In this document: positions 49,600 to 64,000 of the stretch, one piece after another | Position numbering within the stretch: position 1 is the stretch's first letter | Layout of the letters: each line of letters begins with the position of its first letter | NCBI GenBank assembly: GCA_027186245.1 | Contig: CP114499.1 | Coordinates: forward strand, 5,461,001 to 5,525,000 | Length of the DNA stretch: 64,000 nucleotides | Direction: 5' to 3' | Origin: Coriaria nepalensis | Lineage: Eukaryota; Streptophyta; Magnoliopsida; Cucurbitales; Coriariaceae | Made by a program: the position numbers and the translations under genes | Notes under the pieces: generated by a model | The model's database searches: none | Told to the model about the DNA's origin: nothing | Seen by the model: only the letters and a program-made list of their open reading frames with translations

Positions 49600-49606
49600 T
49601 ATAAAA
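49600..49606 (+). promoter_or_regulatory. Probable TATA box of the bZIP gene
   Basis: TATAAAA is followed by a leader of about 120 bases before the ATG at 49753. The leader contains (CCATCT)n at about 49648-49688 and (CT)n at about 49694-49712. Confidence 0.6.
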
Positions 49607-49647
49607 GCAAACCATGCAAGCCTTCCATCTCTCGTCTCCATCTCCCG

Positions 49648-49712
49648 TCTCCATCTCCATCTCCATCTCCATCTCCGTCTCCATCTCCTTCCCTTCTCTC
49701 TCTCTCTCTCTC
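49648..49712. repeat. (CCATCT)n and (CT)n tracts in the bZIP leader
   Basis: About seven imperfect CCATCT hexamers are followed by a CT-dinucleotide run, all within the presumed 5' UTR. Confidence 0.9.
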
Positions 49713-49752
49713 TTCTTTCTATCACTCTCTCTGTTAGCTGAATATCGCGGCA

Positions 49753-51831
49753 ATGGCTGACTCGTTGGTGGCGGAACTAGGACCATTTCTGAATCATTAT
49801 TCGAGCACTAGCTTCGCATCAGAGTTTGATTCCCTTCAATATCCCTCTCTCGATCCGATGTATCTCTCAGACCAGAACGATGTCGATGTCATTAACATTC
49901 AGTCCGAATCCTTTATTTCCAATCTCGATTTCGGATCGGGGATCGATAACAGCTCCAATTTCGGATTTGACTTTGACACTCTCCAGGAATTCTACCTCCC
50001 GCAGCCGCCGGCACCGGTGGCTACGGCGGAAGAAGACAGCTCCACATCTCCTGAATTCTCCGGCGAGCAGTGCTCCAATGCTGATAAGTTTCTGATCAGT
50101 TATCCGTCGTCGGAGTCACGAACAGAGTATTATCCCCCTAATTTCGACGAGGGGAATTCTCACGGCTCGGGCTCTGGAAACTTCGGCTCAGGAGTTTCTG
50201 AATCCGGTCATTGTGATCTTACTGTGGATCAGAGGATCAAACTAGAGGAAGAGGCAGTGGTGAAAACGTGCGGGCCGAAGAGGAAGAAGTTGACCTGCGG
50301 CGGCGCTGAGAACAATGAGGAGGAGGAAGAGGAAAAGAGGAAGGCAAGGCTGATGAGGAATCGTGAAAGCGCGCAGCTCTCTAGGCAGAGGAAAAAATTC
50401 TACGTGGATGAATTGGAGGATAAGGTGAGAACAATGCATTCAACTATAAACGATTTGAATAGTAAGATATCATATATTCTGGCTGAGAATGTGAATCTGA
50501 GACAGCAATTGAGCCATGGCGGTGGTGGAGGTGGTGGTTCTGCTGGGGGCCCACCTGGGATGTATCCACTGAATCCGCATCCCGGCTCAATGGCAGCTCC
50601 CATGGGATATCATCATCATCATCATCCATGGCTACCTTGTGCTCCATATGTTGTTAAACCACAAGGATCTCAGGTCCCTTTGGTTCCAATACCTAGACTG
50701 AAACCTCAACAACCTATTTCATCTGCCACTCAGAAAACGAAGAAGAACAATAATGAGGGTAAGAGGAAAACTAAGAAGGTCGCTAGTGTTAGCTTTCTGG
50801 GTTTGTTGCTCGTAATATTGCTTTTTGGGGGACTGCTTCCCATTGTGAATGTGGAATTTGGAAGAAGCTTAAGGGTTCGAGTTTCTAAAGGGAAGGTCTT
50901 GAGAATTAGGGATAAGGGCTATTCAAATGGGTCGAAAGAAAGCACAAACGGTGTTGGAGCGTCTAGAGGTAAGGACATCGAAGGACACAAGTTTGTTCAT
51001 GTGAGTAATAATGCTAGTAAACCTCTTATCGCTTCTTTGTATGTTCCTAGAAATGATAGGCTTGTGAAAATTGATGGGAACTTGATAATTCGCTCTATAC
51101 TAGCAAGTGAGAAAGCTATGACCTCTCAGTCTCAGAAGGCTTCAGATGTTAAGAATAACCAGGAGACTGGTTTAGCCATCCTCAGAGGTTTGAAGGACCA
51201 TCATAAGTCCCCTGCACCTGATGGTAAACTACAGCAGTGGTTCCATGAAGCTCTTGCAGGTACCTTCTTATATACTATGATTTCGTAATTGAATAACTTT
51301 TCTAATGAAGTGTTTACCAAAAAAATGATTTTTTTCATCTTCTTTGTTTTGCTGACAGGACCACTGTCGAGTTCTGGAACATGCACTGAAGTGTTCCAGT
51401 TTGATGCATCATCTAGGGTCGTTCCAACACCTGTTTCAAATGCTTCGTCTTCTTCTTCTTCTACAGAGCATAGAAAGAATGCTAATACTACACATCTCAA
51501 TAGGGGAAGAAAGAAAAGAACAAGAAACCGTCGTGGATTTCCAAACCCTTTTGGTGAGTTCAATTACAACGTCACCAAAGAAGAATCTGTAGGAAGAAGA
51601 AATCCAAGGACAGAAAACTTTCAAGGTAATATTACTAATAATGCATCTGTTTCTTCCATGGTTGTTTCGGTGCTTGTTGATCCCAGAGAGGTTAATGAAA
51701 GTGAGGTTGATGGAATGATAGCACCTAAATCACTTTCAAGAATTTTTGTCGTCGTGCTAATTGACAGTGTTAAATATGTCACATATTCATGCGGTCTCCC
51801 TCGGTTCGGTCCTCATCCGGTAACTGCTTGA
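49753..51831 (+). CDS. Membrane-tethered bZIP transcription factor (bZIP17/bZIP49 type)
   Basis: Two exons, 49753-51259 and 51359-51831, give 659 residues. Order: acidic N-terminal activation region (1-170); basic region at 197-215 with the signature NRESAQLSRQRKKFYVDELE and zipper to about 252; His- and Gly-rich linker (MGYHHHHHPWLPCAP); one membrane segment at about 344-362 (VSFLGLLLVILLFGGLLPIV); and a lumenal tail with an RxxL site, RSIL in NLIIRSILASEK, a candidate site-1 protease cut. Several N-x-S/T sites in the tail suit glycosylation. The family sits in the ER membrane and is released by S1P/S2P during ER or salt stress to activate chaperone genes in the nucleus. I recall bZIP17 (At2g40950) and bZIP49 (At3g56660) as homologues, each next to an R3H gene as here. 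The gene looks intact. Confidence 0.94.
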
Positions 51832-52436
51832 GAGTGAAGAAAAATCCTTTTCAGAGAAATGGAGTATATCTTTTCTCAGGTCTAGGCTTCCCTTTTGTAT
51901 ATAAAAGAATATCAGTAAGCTTTATAGAATACAGAATAACCTCTACATGATTAGATATACTAAGGATTTCTATCCTATGACAACCAACCTCGACTTGCTT
52001 ACATTAGCGTTAGTTATTTCCTTAGTTGGAACAGGAAGGAAACCTATGTGTCTTCTCTTACTGGATCGGTGGTTCAAAGGGTCTTCTTCGATGTTTACTC
52101 GAGTTAGCTGCCATTGACAGGTCAACAGAGGATGCTAGAAGCTCAAAGAGTTGTACTGACTACTGAATTTACCTTACTCTATGTTTCCCTATGCTATATT
52201 CTATATAGTACTTGAAATGAATATATTAAAACCAATTTGGTTAAAAGTTTAATATAAATATATGATTATTCGTCTTCAGTTATGAATGCAATGCACCCCT
52301 TATTTTACTTCAATTAAGGGCAATTATTTTTGTCTTCTCAGATGGATTTATGTGTATAAATCTATTATTTGCAATTTCATACACATATCAAGCCACTTAC
52401 CAAAAATTGAAGATGGAACTTTATTTTTTTTCCCTT
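51832..52436. other. bZIP 3' UTR and short intergenic gap
   Basis: The bZIP 3' UTR probably covers the first 350 bases or so. The next gene is convergent. Nothing else is seen. Confidence 0.65.
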
Positions 52437-53215
52437 TCACACCTGAAAAGAATCAAGCATGGCCTTGAGAATTTTTTGAGAAGCTTGCCATTGTTTATCA
52501 TTGGCGCTTGCTACAAACAAGACAACCGTGTTTCCCTTTGCCATTGCCTTGGCAAGATTGTGCGAACCCGTAAGAGCAAACGGATTCTCGAGCACATACT
52601 TATAATACTGCCCACAAAGAAAAAGAAAAAAAAATGTGACATAATTTTGTTGTACATTGCGCAAAAAGTAATTATTATATGATGGAGTATGGAATCTTTA
52701 CTTACTGTCTGATCACCGAGCTTTTCAATGGAAGTCTCCAGAAGCTCGTCAGGATCATATGAGTTTCCAGTAACAAATGGACCCAGAGAAGGAATGATCT
52801 TCTCAGGGGAATCGATATCTTCGATGGATGCTTTGGGCTTATTGGTGAGACGAATTAGAGGTGAAGCCACTATTTGGACTTTACCCTGTTTTTCATCTTC
52901 AAATTTGACTTCTACCCATGGATCTGCACATTTTGGTTGACAGTAATTGCCTGATAAAATGTTGGCTACTCTCAGTTGTTTCCATGTCGGAAGAAGGTGG
53001 TTTCGAAGAGCTTGAAGAAGAGGAGGAAGAGTAAGTCCCTTTAAGACATCTCTTCTGATAATGAGACTGCTGTTTTTTCTTGGAGGAGTTAATGTTGGAG
53101 TTGGGTTAATTAATGTTGAGGTTTTGATTGAAGGGCAAGAATGTATGGGTGAGTTTTGAGAATTGGAGTTTGAGAAAATCGACGTAAGTGGTGTTGTTGT
53201 AGAGGGACTTGCCAT
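52437..53215 (-). CDS. PsbP-domain thylakoid lumen protein
   Basis: Two exons, 52706-53215 and 52437-52607, give 226 residues. The N-terminus is a Ser/Thr/Pro-rich chloroplast transit peptide (1 to about 48), followed by a twin-arginine lumenal signal IIRRDVLKGLTLPPLLQALR (Arg54-Arg55), implying Tat transport into the lumen. The C-terminal part, KVQIVASPLIRLTNKP, SLGPFVTGNSYDPDELLETS, YYKYVLENPFALTGSHNLAK and ASQKILKAMLDSFQV, is the second half of a PsbP fold. The region between signal and fold is short, so the first strands of a standard PsbP domain are weak. It may be the PPD2 or PPD6 type; synteny with SEC15 and bZIP favours At3g56650 (PPD6) as I recall it, while the short length and sequence flavour suggest PPD2. 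Function probably concerns photosystem assembly. Confidence 0.82.
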
Positions 53216-54515
53216 TTTTCTTGAGATGGGCTCTTTCTTTCTTTTGCAGATAGAAAGGGATAGAGAGATATGATGGGCTTCTAGAGGGTTGATGGACGTT
53301 AGTCCACTCCCGCTCTTATCCTCTTTTCAAAGCAAAATGTGATCACGTGATTAGAGGGAAACTCATGTGCGTGCAACGGACAAATGTTCGAGGGACTCTG
53401 AGAAAGTATCTCCTGGTCGTATATAACCGATAGGAGCATATCTCACCTTAATTAAACGGATAATGTAATTAGTTGGATATAAGTTAGCACTTTTAATAAT
53501 AAGGGGGAATGTTGTTGATGTGAATCCCAAAACGACATTCAATCATCGTTAAACACGCTTCTGTCTTTGGTTTTGTTTCTGCTCTGTTTTTAAAACTCAC
53601 TTCCATCAAACATTATACATTTATAATATTATAAATATATTTAATTTTTTTTAATAAATAAAATTTATTTTTTATTTTTTATTTTTTTTTTCTGCAGAAG
53701 TATCGGTAAAACTATGGTAGGTTAAATATATAAGTCCAAACATTATGTGAATAAAATCGATCCATGACGTTGTTGCCTTCTATGATTTGGATTTTTCATT
53801 TTTGTAGGATGAAGTGGTTTACTGGTTTCTATTATTATCCCTCCATACTACGTCGTTTTTTGTTTTCAATCAATACATCCCCCTCTTTCTCCCTGTTACA
53901 CGCGTAATTTCAGACTGTTCTCTCACTCACTCCCACCTCTCTCTCTCTCAGCCTCAGCGACATCGGCCTCTGCTCGATTTTCCGGCGACACCGTCACCCC
54001 TGTTTTCCGGTGACTTCATCTTCTCCGATTTCTCTAATTTCTGCTCTATTTTTTTCCTCATGCTTTTCTTTTATTTTTATTTTTCCTTCTTTTTAGTTGT
54101 GCGGGCTGGGGATTGTGCTTAACGATAAAATCTATAGTTGCGCCATGTGATTCTCTGCCTAAATATCCTCAAATGTCTCCAGAAAATTGTACATGCTCCT
54201 TCTTTTTTCAGCTGTCTGTTCATGAGTATTGCTCTTTTAGAGAAATGACTTATCATCTTTCTTTCTTCTTTTACTTTTAGCTCGTCTATCTAATATGCTT
54301 AGGAAATAGGAAACCAGTTCAGGTTTGATTAAACAGAAAATCCTCCCAATGTTGTTTACGTAGAATGTGAAAAGGGGGGAGGGGAGGAGGAGCACATGAC
54401 AGTGTGAGGTTATATATTTAATTGCAATTAGATACACACATTGTTTTTCCTTTTTCTAATTATTACTACTTTTTTTTTTATTTTTAATTTCATATTTTGG
54501 TAGAATTTGATTTGG
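53216..54515. other. Divergent promoter region between the PsbP gene and SEC15
   Basis: The two genes are transcribed away from each other from this 1.3-kb gap. The right part (53800-54500) contains CT-rich sequence consistent with a SEC15 5' UTR that may hold an intron (CT-rich leader at 53920-54010, T-rich tract and TAG before the ATG). No separate gene is supported. Confidence 0.6.
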
Positions 54516-56888
54516 ATGATGGATACAAAGCCAAAGAGAAGAAATGTTGCAGAGAATGGTGACACAGCAGAGGACTTAGTCCTTGCGACATTAATCGGGA
54601 ACGGTGAGGACGTAGGTCCAATTGTAAGGCATGCTTTCGAAATGGGCCAGCCCGAAGCTCTTCTCTACCAGCTGAAAAATGTTGTAAAAAAGAAGGAAGT
54701 CGAAATTGAGGAACTCTGTAAGACCCACTACGAGGAATTCATCCGTGCCGTTGATGAACTCAGAGGTGTATTAGTTGACGCCGAAGAGCTCAAGGGCGAG
54801 CTCTCAAGTGATAATTTCAAGTTACAAGAAGTAGGGAGTTCTCTCTTAGTCAAACTCGAAGAACTCCTCGAATCTTACTTGACCAAGAAAAATGTCATAG
54901 AAGCTATTAAAATGTCCAAAAGCTGTGTTCAGGTACTGGATTTATGTGTCAAGTGTAACGATCGTGTTTCTAAAGGTGAGTTTTATCCTGCTTTGAAAAC
55001 TATGGATCTGATTGAGAAGAATTATCTGCGAACAATTCCGGTCAAGGAGTTGGGAAGAGTCATAGAGAGGAGAATCCCTGTTATTAAGTCACACATTGAG
55101 AAGAAAGTATGCAGTCAAGTTAATGAGTGGCTAGTTCTTATAAGGAGTTCTGGTAAGACAATTGGACAAACAGCAATAGGTCATACTGCTTCAGCTAGAC
55201 AAAGAGAGGAGGAGATGCTTAATCGTCAAAGAAAAGCAGAAGAACAAAATGTTACAGGCTTTGGAGATTTTGCATATACTTTAGATGTTGACGGAATAGA
55301 TGAGGATTCCGTTTTGAAGTTTGATCTGACCCCACTTTATCGAGCCTATCATATCCATACTTGTCTTGGAATCCAAGAACAGTTCCGTGAATATTACTAC
55401 AGGAATAGATTATTGCAGCTTAACTCAGACTTACAGATCTCTTCTGTACAGCCTTTTGTGGAATCTTATCAGACCTTTCTTTCTCAAATTGTGGGTTACT
55501 TTATCGTGGAGGATCGGATCTTAAGAACAGGTGGAGGGTTATTATCAGCTGATCAGATCGAAGCCATGTTTGAAACGGCTATGTCTAAAATCATATCGGT
55601 TTTAGAGGAACAGTTTTCCCATATGAGTTCTGCTACTCATCTTCTCTTGGTGAAGGATTATGTCACTCTTCTTGCCTCCACTCTTCAGAAATACGGGTAT
55701 GAAGTGAGACCCGTCCTGGAAGCTCTTGAGAAAAGCATGAACAAATACCATGAGCTCCTTCTAGAAGAATCTCGGGCACAAATCATAAACATCATCGCTA
55801 ATGACACATACGAGCAAATGGTCATGAAAAAGGACAGTGACTATGAAAACCACGTCCTTGCATTCAATCTTCAAACTTCAGACATAATGCCCGCTTTACC
55901 TTACATAGCACCATTCTCTTCCATGGTCCCAGAAGCATGCCGTATAGTCCAGTCCTTTATCAAAGGCTCTGTAGATTACTTATCTTATGGTGCACACTCT
56001 AATTTCTCTGAGGTGGTCGAGAAGTATTTAAACAAGATTCTGATTGACATTTTAAACGAAGTAATACTAAACATTATTTACAATGGCAACATAGGCGTGT
56101 CTCAAGCCATGCAAATTGCAGCAAACTTATCTGTTCTGGAAAGAGCTTGCGATTACTTTCTCCGCCATGCAACTCAACTATGTGGAATCCCTCTCCGTTC
56201 AGTTGAAAGGCCTCAAGCGAGCTTAACAGCCAAAGTGGTTCTTAAAACTTCAAGGGATGAAGCTTACCTCGCCTTGCTTAACTTAGTTAACACTAAGTTG
56301 AACGAGTTTATGTCTCTTACACAGAACATAAACTGGACCACAGAAGAGGTAACCCAGAATGCAAACGACTATGTAAATGAAGTGCTGATTTACCTTGATG
56401 CCCTTATGTCTACAGCACAGCAGATTCTTCCTCTTGATGCTTTGTACAAGGTAGGGAGTGGGGCCCTAGAGCATATCTCCAACAACATAGTTGCCGCCTT
56501 CTTAAGTGATAGTGTCAAGAGGTTCAATGCGAATGCAGTTATGTGTATCAATAATGATGTGGAGTTGGTAGAGTCGTTTGCGGATGATAGGTTTTTGCAT
56601 ACTGGGTTGAGTGAGGTTTACAAGGAAGGTAGCTTTAGAAGCTGCTTGTTAGAAGCTAGGCAGTTGATAAACCTTTTGTTGAGTGGTCAGCCTGAGAATT
56701 TTATAAATCCTGTGATTAGACAGAAGAACTATAACATGTTGGATTATAAGAAGGTCGCTACAATCTGTGAGAAGTATAAGGATGCTGCTGATGGGATTTT
56801 CGGAAGCCTTTCGAATCGGAATAGTAAGCAGAGTGCTAGGAAGAAGTCCATGGATATGCTGAAGAAAAGGTTAAAGGATTTTAACTGA
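54516..56888 (+). CDS. SEC15A: Exocyst complex subunit SEC15
   Basis: A single-exon gene of 790 residues. I place the start at the ATG-ATG of 54516 ([20 protein letters not shown]) because homologues begin MM-x-x-KPKRR; an in-frame TTG nine bases upstream is not a start. The sequence is collinear with Arabidopsis SEC15A over its whole length: [20 protein letters not shown], a coiled-coil N-terminal part ([20 protein letters not shown]), [60 protein letters not shown] and the basic C-terminus [17 protein letters not shown]15 is the exocyst subunit that contacts Rab GTPases on secretory vesicles and tethers them to the plasma membrane. The helical C-terminal domain is complete and there are no stops. 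Most plant SEC15 genes are intronless, as here. Confidence 0.96.
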   Translation: MMDTKPKRRNVAENGDTAEDLVLATLIGNGEDVGPIVRHAFEMGQPEALLYQLKNVVKKKEVEIEELCKTHYEEFIRAVDELRGVLVDAEELKGELSSDNFKLQEVGSSLLVKLEELLESYLTKKNVIEAIKMSKSCVQVLDLCVKCNDRVSKGEFYPALKTMDLIEKNYLRTIPVKELGRVIERRIPVIKSHIEKKVCSQVNEWLVLIRSSGKTIGQTAIGHTASARQREEEMLNRQRKAEEQNVTGFGDFAYTLDVDGIDEDSVLKFDLTPLYRAYHIHTCLGIQEQFREYYYRNRLLQLNSDLQISSVQPFVESYQTFLSQIVGYFIVEDRILRTGGGLLSADQIEAMFETAMSKIISVLEEQFSHMSSATHLLLVKDYVTLLASTLQKYGYEVRPVLEALEKSMNKYHELLLEESRAQIINIIANDTYEQMVMKKDSDYENHVLAFNLQTSDIMPALPYIAPFSSMVPEACRIVQSFIKGSVDYLSYGAHSNFSEVVEKYLNKILIDILNEVILNIIYNGNIGVSQAMQIAANLSVLERACDYFLRHATQLCGIPLRSVERPQASLTAKVVLKTSRDEAYLALLNLVNTKLNEFMSLTQNINWTTEEVTQNANDYVNEVLIYLDALMSTAQQILPLDALYKVGSGALEHISNNIVAAFLSDSVKRFNANAVMCINNDVELVESFADDRFLHTGLSEVYKEGSFRSCLLEARQLINLLLSGQPENFINPVIRQKNYNMLDYKKVATICEKYKDAADGIFGSLSNRNSKQSARKKSMDMLKKRLKDFN

Positions 56889-58002
56889 GTGTTGGAAATA
56901 TTTGTCTTATTATCTGCATTAGAATTAGGACTTTTTTTCTTTTGGTTTTTTTTTACCCCCAACCCTTTTCTATTCAGCCTTTCTTCTTGATTAGTTAGTA
57001 CTTAATTTTTAATAATTATAATAATGATCGAGATTAATTTTTAAAAAGAGGGAAATTTGTATTTTTCTTCTCTTCTTAAGAGAAAGAGGCTTTATTTTAT
57101 AACTCTCGCTTAATGGAAAATGGATCAGATTTTTATTTTTTATTTTTTATTTTTTATTTTTTATTTTTTATTTTTATGGGTTTAATATAATATTTGCCCA
57201 TGATAGGATATTGATCCGGATACCGTATATATTAGTATCAAACCGGTATTAGAGGTATTAATACCAATACCAGGACGGGTATTAAACTAGGAGTAGGAGT
57301 TTCAATCCCGATATAGATAGGATCGGCACCAGCCTGAAAAATAGAGCCCTCCTCCAGAAAATAAAAAAATAAAAGCGACGGTTCATTTTGGCCCGGCTTC
57401 TGGTCCGCCGTCCCCGGGCCAGTATGATTTGATATGGGCCGGATCGGTCCACCCTGAGTACCATATCGTACAGGGAAATTGATTACTGCGACTCTATGAA
57501 GCAATAAAACACTAGACTACGTCGTTTTAGAGCCCGTAGTTTCCCATCTGCCGGAAGCAATAAATCTCGAGTTTCCCATTCCGACCTTCCCTTTCACACT
57601 CTCCTCCTCCCACCTTCCCTCAGTTCAGCTACGAGCAGGGCTCATCGCCTCCGACTCCGACCTCATTATCATTTCTTGCTTCCGAATCTGCTCCATCTCT
57701 ACTCCGGCTGCTCATCTTCTCCTGTGCTGATTTTCACCCTCTTTCCCCGATAGGTACTTTATGTGTTTCATTACTTGCGTCCTTCATCTGCCGCTTTGAT
57801 TTTCCAATATGTCTTCTATAGGTTCGTATGATTCTCAAAGTAAGTGTTATTCTGCATTTTGCTTCCGTGCTGGAACTCTTTAAAATCGCACTTCAAATTT
57901 GGGTTTTTTCTTTACTCCGATTGCTGTGTCATTCAATGGAGAATTGCTATAATTTGTAAGAGTGATACTTTAGATCTGAAAGAAATACGGAGAGACGGAG
58001 AG
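56889..58002. other. SEC15 3' UTR, repeat-like block and UBP5 leader
   Basis: A heptamer array (TATTTTT)n lies at about 57130-57176. Bases 57190-57475 form a GC-richer block with recurring GATCCGG, GGTATTA and GGGCC words, like the interior of a short dispersed element; it ends near GGTCCACCCTGAG, whose complement starts CAGGGTGGACC, a hAT-like end. From about 57530 the CT-rich sequence fits the UBP5 5' UTR, with a likely leader intron. Confidence 0.5.
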
Positions 58003-62070
<4,068 letters not shown>

Positions 62071-62494
62071 TTGTAAAACTTCCACCCTAAAGTAGTAGTA
62101 GCCGAATGAAGTTAAGTGTATAATCCACATTTATGACGGGCGGCCGAGCTTATACGACACTAATTCACATTTCCCCAGTATTTAGCTGTGAGCATTGAAG
62201 ATGGAAATTTATTGGAGTCACGTAATGTAGCTTGGAATGTAAAGAAAAGGCCTTCCCATTTGGATTTGACGATGACATTCTGGTTGGGCTTATATTTTAT
62301 CTCCATGTATAATACGTTCTGTTAACTAAAAATTTTGTATCATATTTATGACATTACTTAATCGACGTAAGGGCATATATTGGAATTGGACACTGAAAGG
62401 TACAGCAATAACGGACCAACTTTGTTATTTCTAAATAAACCACGTAACTTCATCATAATATCAATCACCCCCAAATATTGTATAAAATGTATGA
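62071..62494. other. Shared 3' region of two convergent genes
   Basis: This 424-base gap must contain both 3' UTRs. Several AATAAA-like signals are possible. No other feature is seen. Confidence 0.6.
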
Positions 62495-64000
62495 TCATCT
62501 AGTCCTGATGCGTACACGTAACCCATCTTTCATCCTCAGAGTCAGAGACAACAAGTGATCAGGCACTTTCTCCTTATTCTTACCAACAACCTCAACCCTG
62601 AACCGCTCTATTACCGCCGCTGCAATCGACTTCATCTGAATATACGCCATTTCTTTCCCCAAGCACATCCTGGGCCCCGCATGAAAAACCGGGAAACGAA
62701 ACGGACTTTCAACCTTGCAAACTCCGTTTTCCAACCACCTGTCCGGAACAAACTCGCAGCAGTTCTTCCCCCACAAACTCTCCATCCTCCCCATCGCGTA
62801 CGTGTGATACGTCACAAACCAATCTTTCCCAACAAACGTTCCGTCGGGCAACACGTTGTCTCTCAAACAAGCCCTCGTGTCGACCGGTACAGGCGGGTAC
62901 AGCCTCATCGTTTCGGAAATAGCGGCGTGGAGGTACTGCATGTCGCGGATTTCGTCGAAAGTGTAGGAATCGCCCGGTTTTTTCCCGTTTCTGAAACGAA
63001 CCGTTTCGAGCTCGTTCAGTATTTTTTCCTCCACGTCAGGTCTTGATGATAATATCCAGAAGAACCAGCTTAAACCCGACGATGTCGTGTCTCGGCCTGC
63101 CAGAATGAAGCTTATAATAATATCTCGGAGAAACTCTGCCGAGATATCGTCTCCTTTGCCGATAAAGCGAGAGAGGATATCCTCGTCTTGTTTTTTGGCC
63201 ATCTTCTCTTCCATCCTTTGAATTATGATATCGTCGGCGAATTTATGAACCGTCGCTATTGCTTCTTTCAGCTCTTTCTCCGAACCCAAGTTGAAGAACT
63301 TCTTGATCTTGAACACGAATGGAATAGCGTACATGAACCTGCCGGAGCTAAGCGTGGCTGCATTTTCGAAATCCCTCATGAACCCTGAACCGGCGGTTCC
63401 GTCGCAGCCAAGACAACCCGGGTCGATGTTGAACGCCAGTTTGCAGATATTGTCAAAGGCAAAACGCTCCAAAACGTCCTGGAGATCCAGAACGCGCTCA
63501 GTTTCGGAAGCTTTCTCCAGAACAGGGATCAACCTGGTCCGGTTCTCAACTGTGACGTTTTCGATAACAAAATTTCTCATCGATTTCGTGTTGAACTCGT
63601 AGCTGGCGGTTTTTCTCTGCACCTTCCAGATTTCGCTGTCGGAGTTGAATATTCCTCGACCGAGAAAGTCTTGGAGGAGAGATATGAAGCGGTCGCCTTT
63701 CGGGTAGTTTTCGAAGTTGGTCTTGAGGAAGTGCTCCACGTTCAACGCGTTCGCCGTGATGATTCCTTGGACTTTCCCCGGTCTACAAAACATGGAAGTG
63801 TTTGTCGGGCAGTTGCGAAGGACATCTGTGGTCCAGTCGAGAAAACGGTGCCGGTTTCGGAGGAAGTCGGGCAAGGTTCCGACTATGGGGTAGATCTTAA
63901 AGCCATGGGTTGTTCTTACATGTTCTTTTGAGGCAGTGGTGGAGAAGAGATGGTAGAGGTACAGAGAAATAAGGGCGAAGAAGAAGAGGTAGAAGGAGGA
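62495..64000 (-). CDS. Cytochrome P450 of the CYP94 family, 5' end cut by the window
   Basis: An open frame runs from the window edge to TGA at 62495-62497, 501 residues. Family members have about 500-515, so only a few N-terminal residues are missing. A hydrophobic anchor (SSFYLFFFALISLYLYHLFS) is followed by FKIYPIVGTLPDFLRNRHRF, the C-helix WKVQRKTASYEFNTKSMRNF, I-helix oxygen-binding AGRDTTSSGLSWFFW, ExxR motif AISETMRLYPPVP, PERF-like FVPDRWLE and heme loop FPVFHAGPRMCLGKEMAYIQ with the Cys ligand. CYP94 enzymes are ER-bound omega-hydroxylases of fatty acids or jasmonoyl-isoleucine. The sequence and its neighbours (SEC15, PsbP gene) suggest CYP94D, as I recall At3g56630 (CYP94D2). No intron and no lesion. 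The TTG at 63874 is internal. Confidence 0.94.
   Translation of the reverse strand, partial: SSFYLFFFALISLYLYHLFSTTASKEHVRTTHGFKIYPIVGTLPDFLRNRHRFLDWTTDVLRNCPTNTSMFCRPGKVQGIITANALNVEHFLKTNFENYPKGDRFISLLQDFLGRGIFNSDSEIWKVQRKTASYEFNTKSMRNFVIENVTVENRTRLIPVLEKASETERVLDLQDVLERFAFDNICKLAFNIDPGCLGCDGTAGSGFMRDFENAATLSSGRFMYAIPFVFKIKKFFNLGSEKELKEAIATVHKFADDIIIQRMEEKMAKKQDEDILSRFIGKGDDISAEFLRDIIISFILAGRDTTSSGLSWFFWILSSRPDVEEKILNELETVRFRNGKKPGDSYTFDEIRDMQYLHAAISETMRLYPPVPVDTRACLRDNVLPDGTFVGKDWFVTYHTYAMGRMESLWGKNCCEFVPDRWLENGVCKVESPFRFPVFHAGPRMCLGKEMAYIQMKSIAAAVIERFRVEVVGKNKEKVPDHLLSLTLRMKDGLRVRIRTR

Noticed and set aside
51201..51563. Minus-strand frame antisense to the bZIP lumenal region
   Set aside because: It spans the bZIP intron and contradicts the well-supported plus-strand gene.
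63188..63602. Plus-strand frames across the CYP94 gene
   Set aside because: They are antisense to a fully conserved P450 frame and have no recognisable family.

Overview
The window is nuclear DNA of a flowering plant, almost certainly a eudicot. Genes carry GT-AG introns, intergenic DNA is very AT-rich with many AT and poly-A tracts, and the families are plant-specific: a DYW-type PPR protein, a CLE peptide, CYP94, an NLR relic, a SCAB-type actin-binding relic and a bZIP17/28-type membrane transcription factor. I cannot name the species. Exon boundaries were worked out by hand from reading frame, GT/AG sites and remembered family sequences. Statements about Arabidopsis gene numbers are from memory and were not checked.

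Layout. 0-3 kb: 3' half of a NUP93 nucleoporin gene (+). 4.1-5.4 kb: decayed NLR resistance gene (+), then an unidentified minus-strand coding relic. 7.0-8.8 kb: intact TFIIB gene (+). 9.4-9.9 kb: Copia gag remnant (-). 11.0 kb: tRNA-Ser(AGA) (-). 11.6-12.3 kb: broken 5' part of a CH-domain kinesin-14 gene (-). 15.3-16.8 kb: bHLH106-like gene (-). 18.1-18.4 kb: short hAT-like element with an 8-bp target duplication. 18.9-21.5 kb: intronless DYW PPR gene (-). 21.8-23.6 kb: decayed HMG-CoA lyase copy (+). 24.8-25.0 kb: CLE peptide gene (-). 26-29 kb: serine carboxypeptidase exon relics around a Copia pol remnant. 31.0-33.6 kb: MED26-type Mediator gene (+). 36.5-38.1 kb: beta-tubulin gene (-). 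39.9-42.1 kb: 5'-truncated SCAB-like gene (+). 42.9-45.2 kb: R3H/SUZ gene (-). 49.8-51.8 kb: bZIP17/49-like gene (+). 52.4-53.2 kb: PsbP-domain lumenal protein gene (-). 54.5-56.9 kb: SEC15 exocyst gene (+). 58.0-62.1 kb: UBP5-like deubiquitinase gene (+). 62.5-64.0 kb: CYP94 P450 gene (-), cut by the window end.

The genes do not form one pathway. They are ordinary nuclear, secretory and cytoskeletal housekeeping genes plus a few regulators. The strongest signal across the window is conserved gene order. The right third (R3H, bZIP, PsbP protein, SEC15, UBP5, CYP94) matches, as I recall it, a pair of duplicated Arabidopsis segments on chromosomes 2 and 3, with the two Arabidopsis copies each keeping part of the set. 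NUP93 beside TFIIB, and CLE near beta-tubulin, are further remembered neighbour pairs. Between the intact genes the window holds several recognisable gene relics. I found no convincing novel biological system. The best leads are these relics, a minus-strand coding-like stretch of unknown family at 5.5-6.1 kb, and an unassigned small exon at 21.8 kb.
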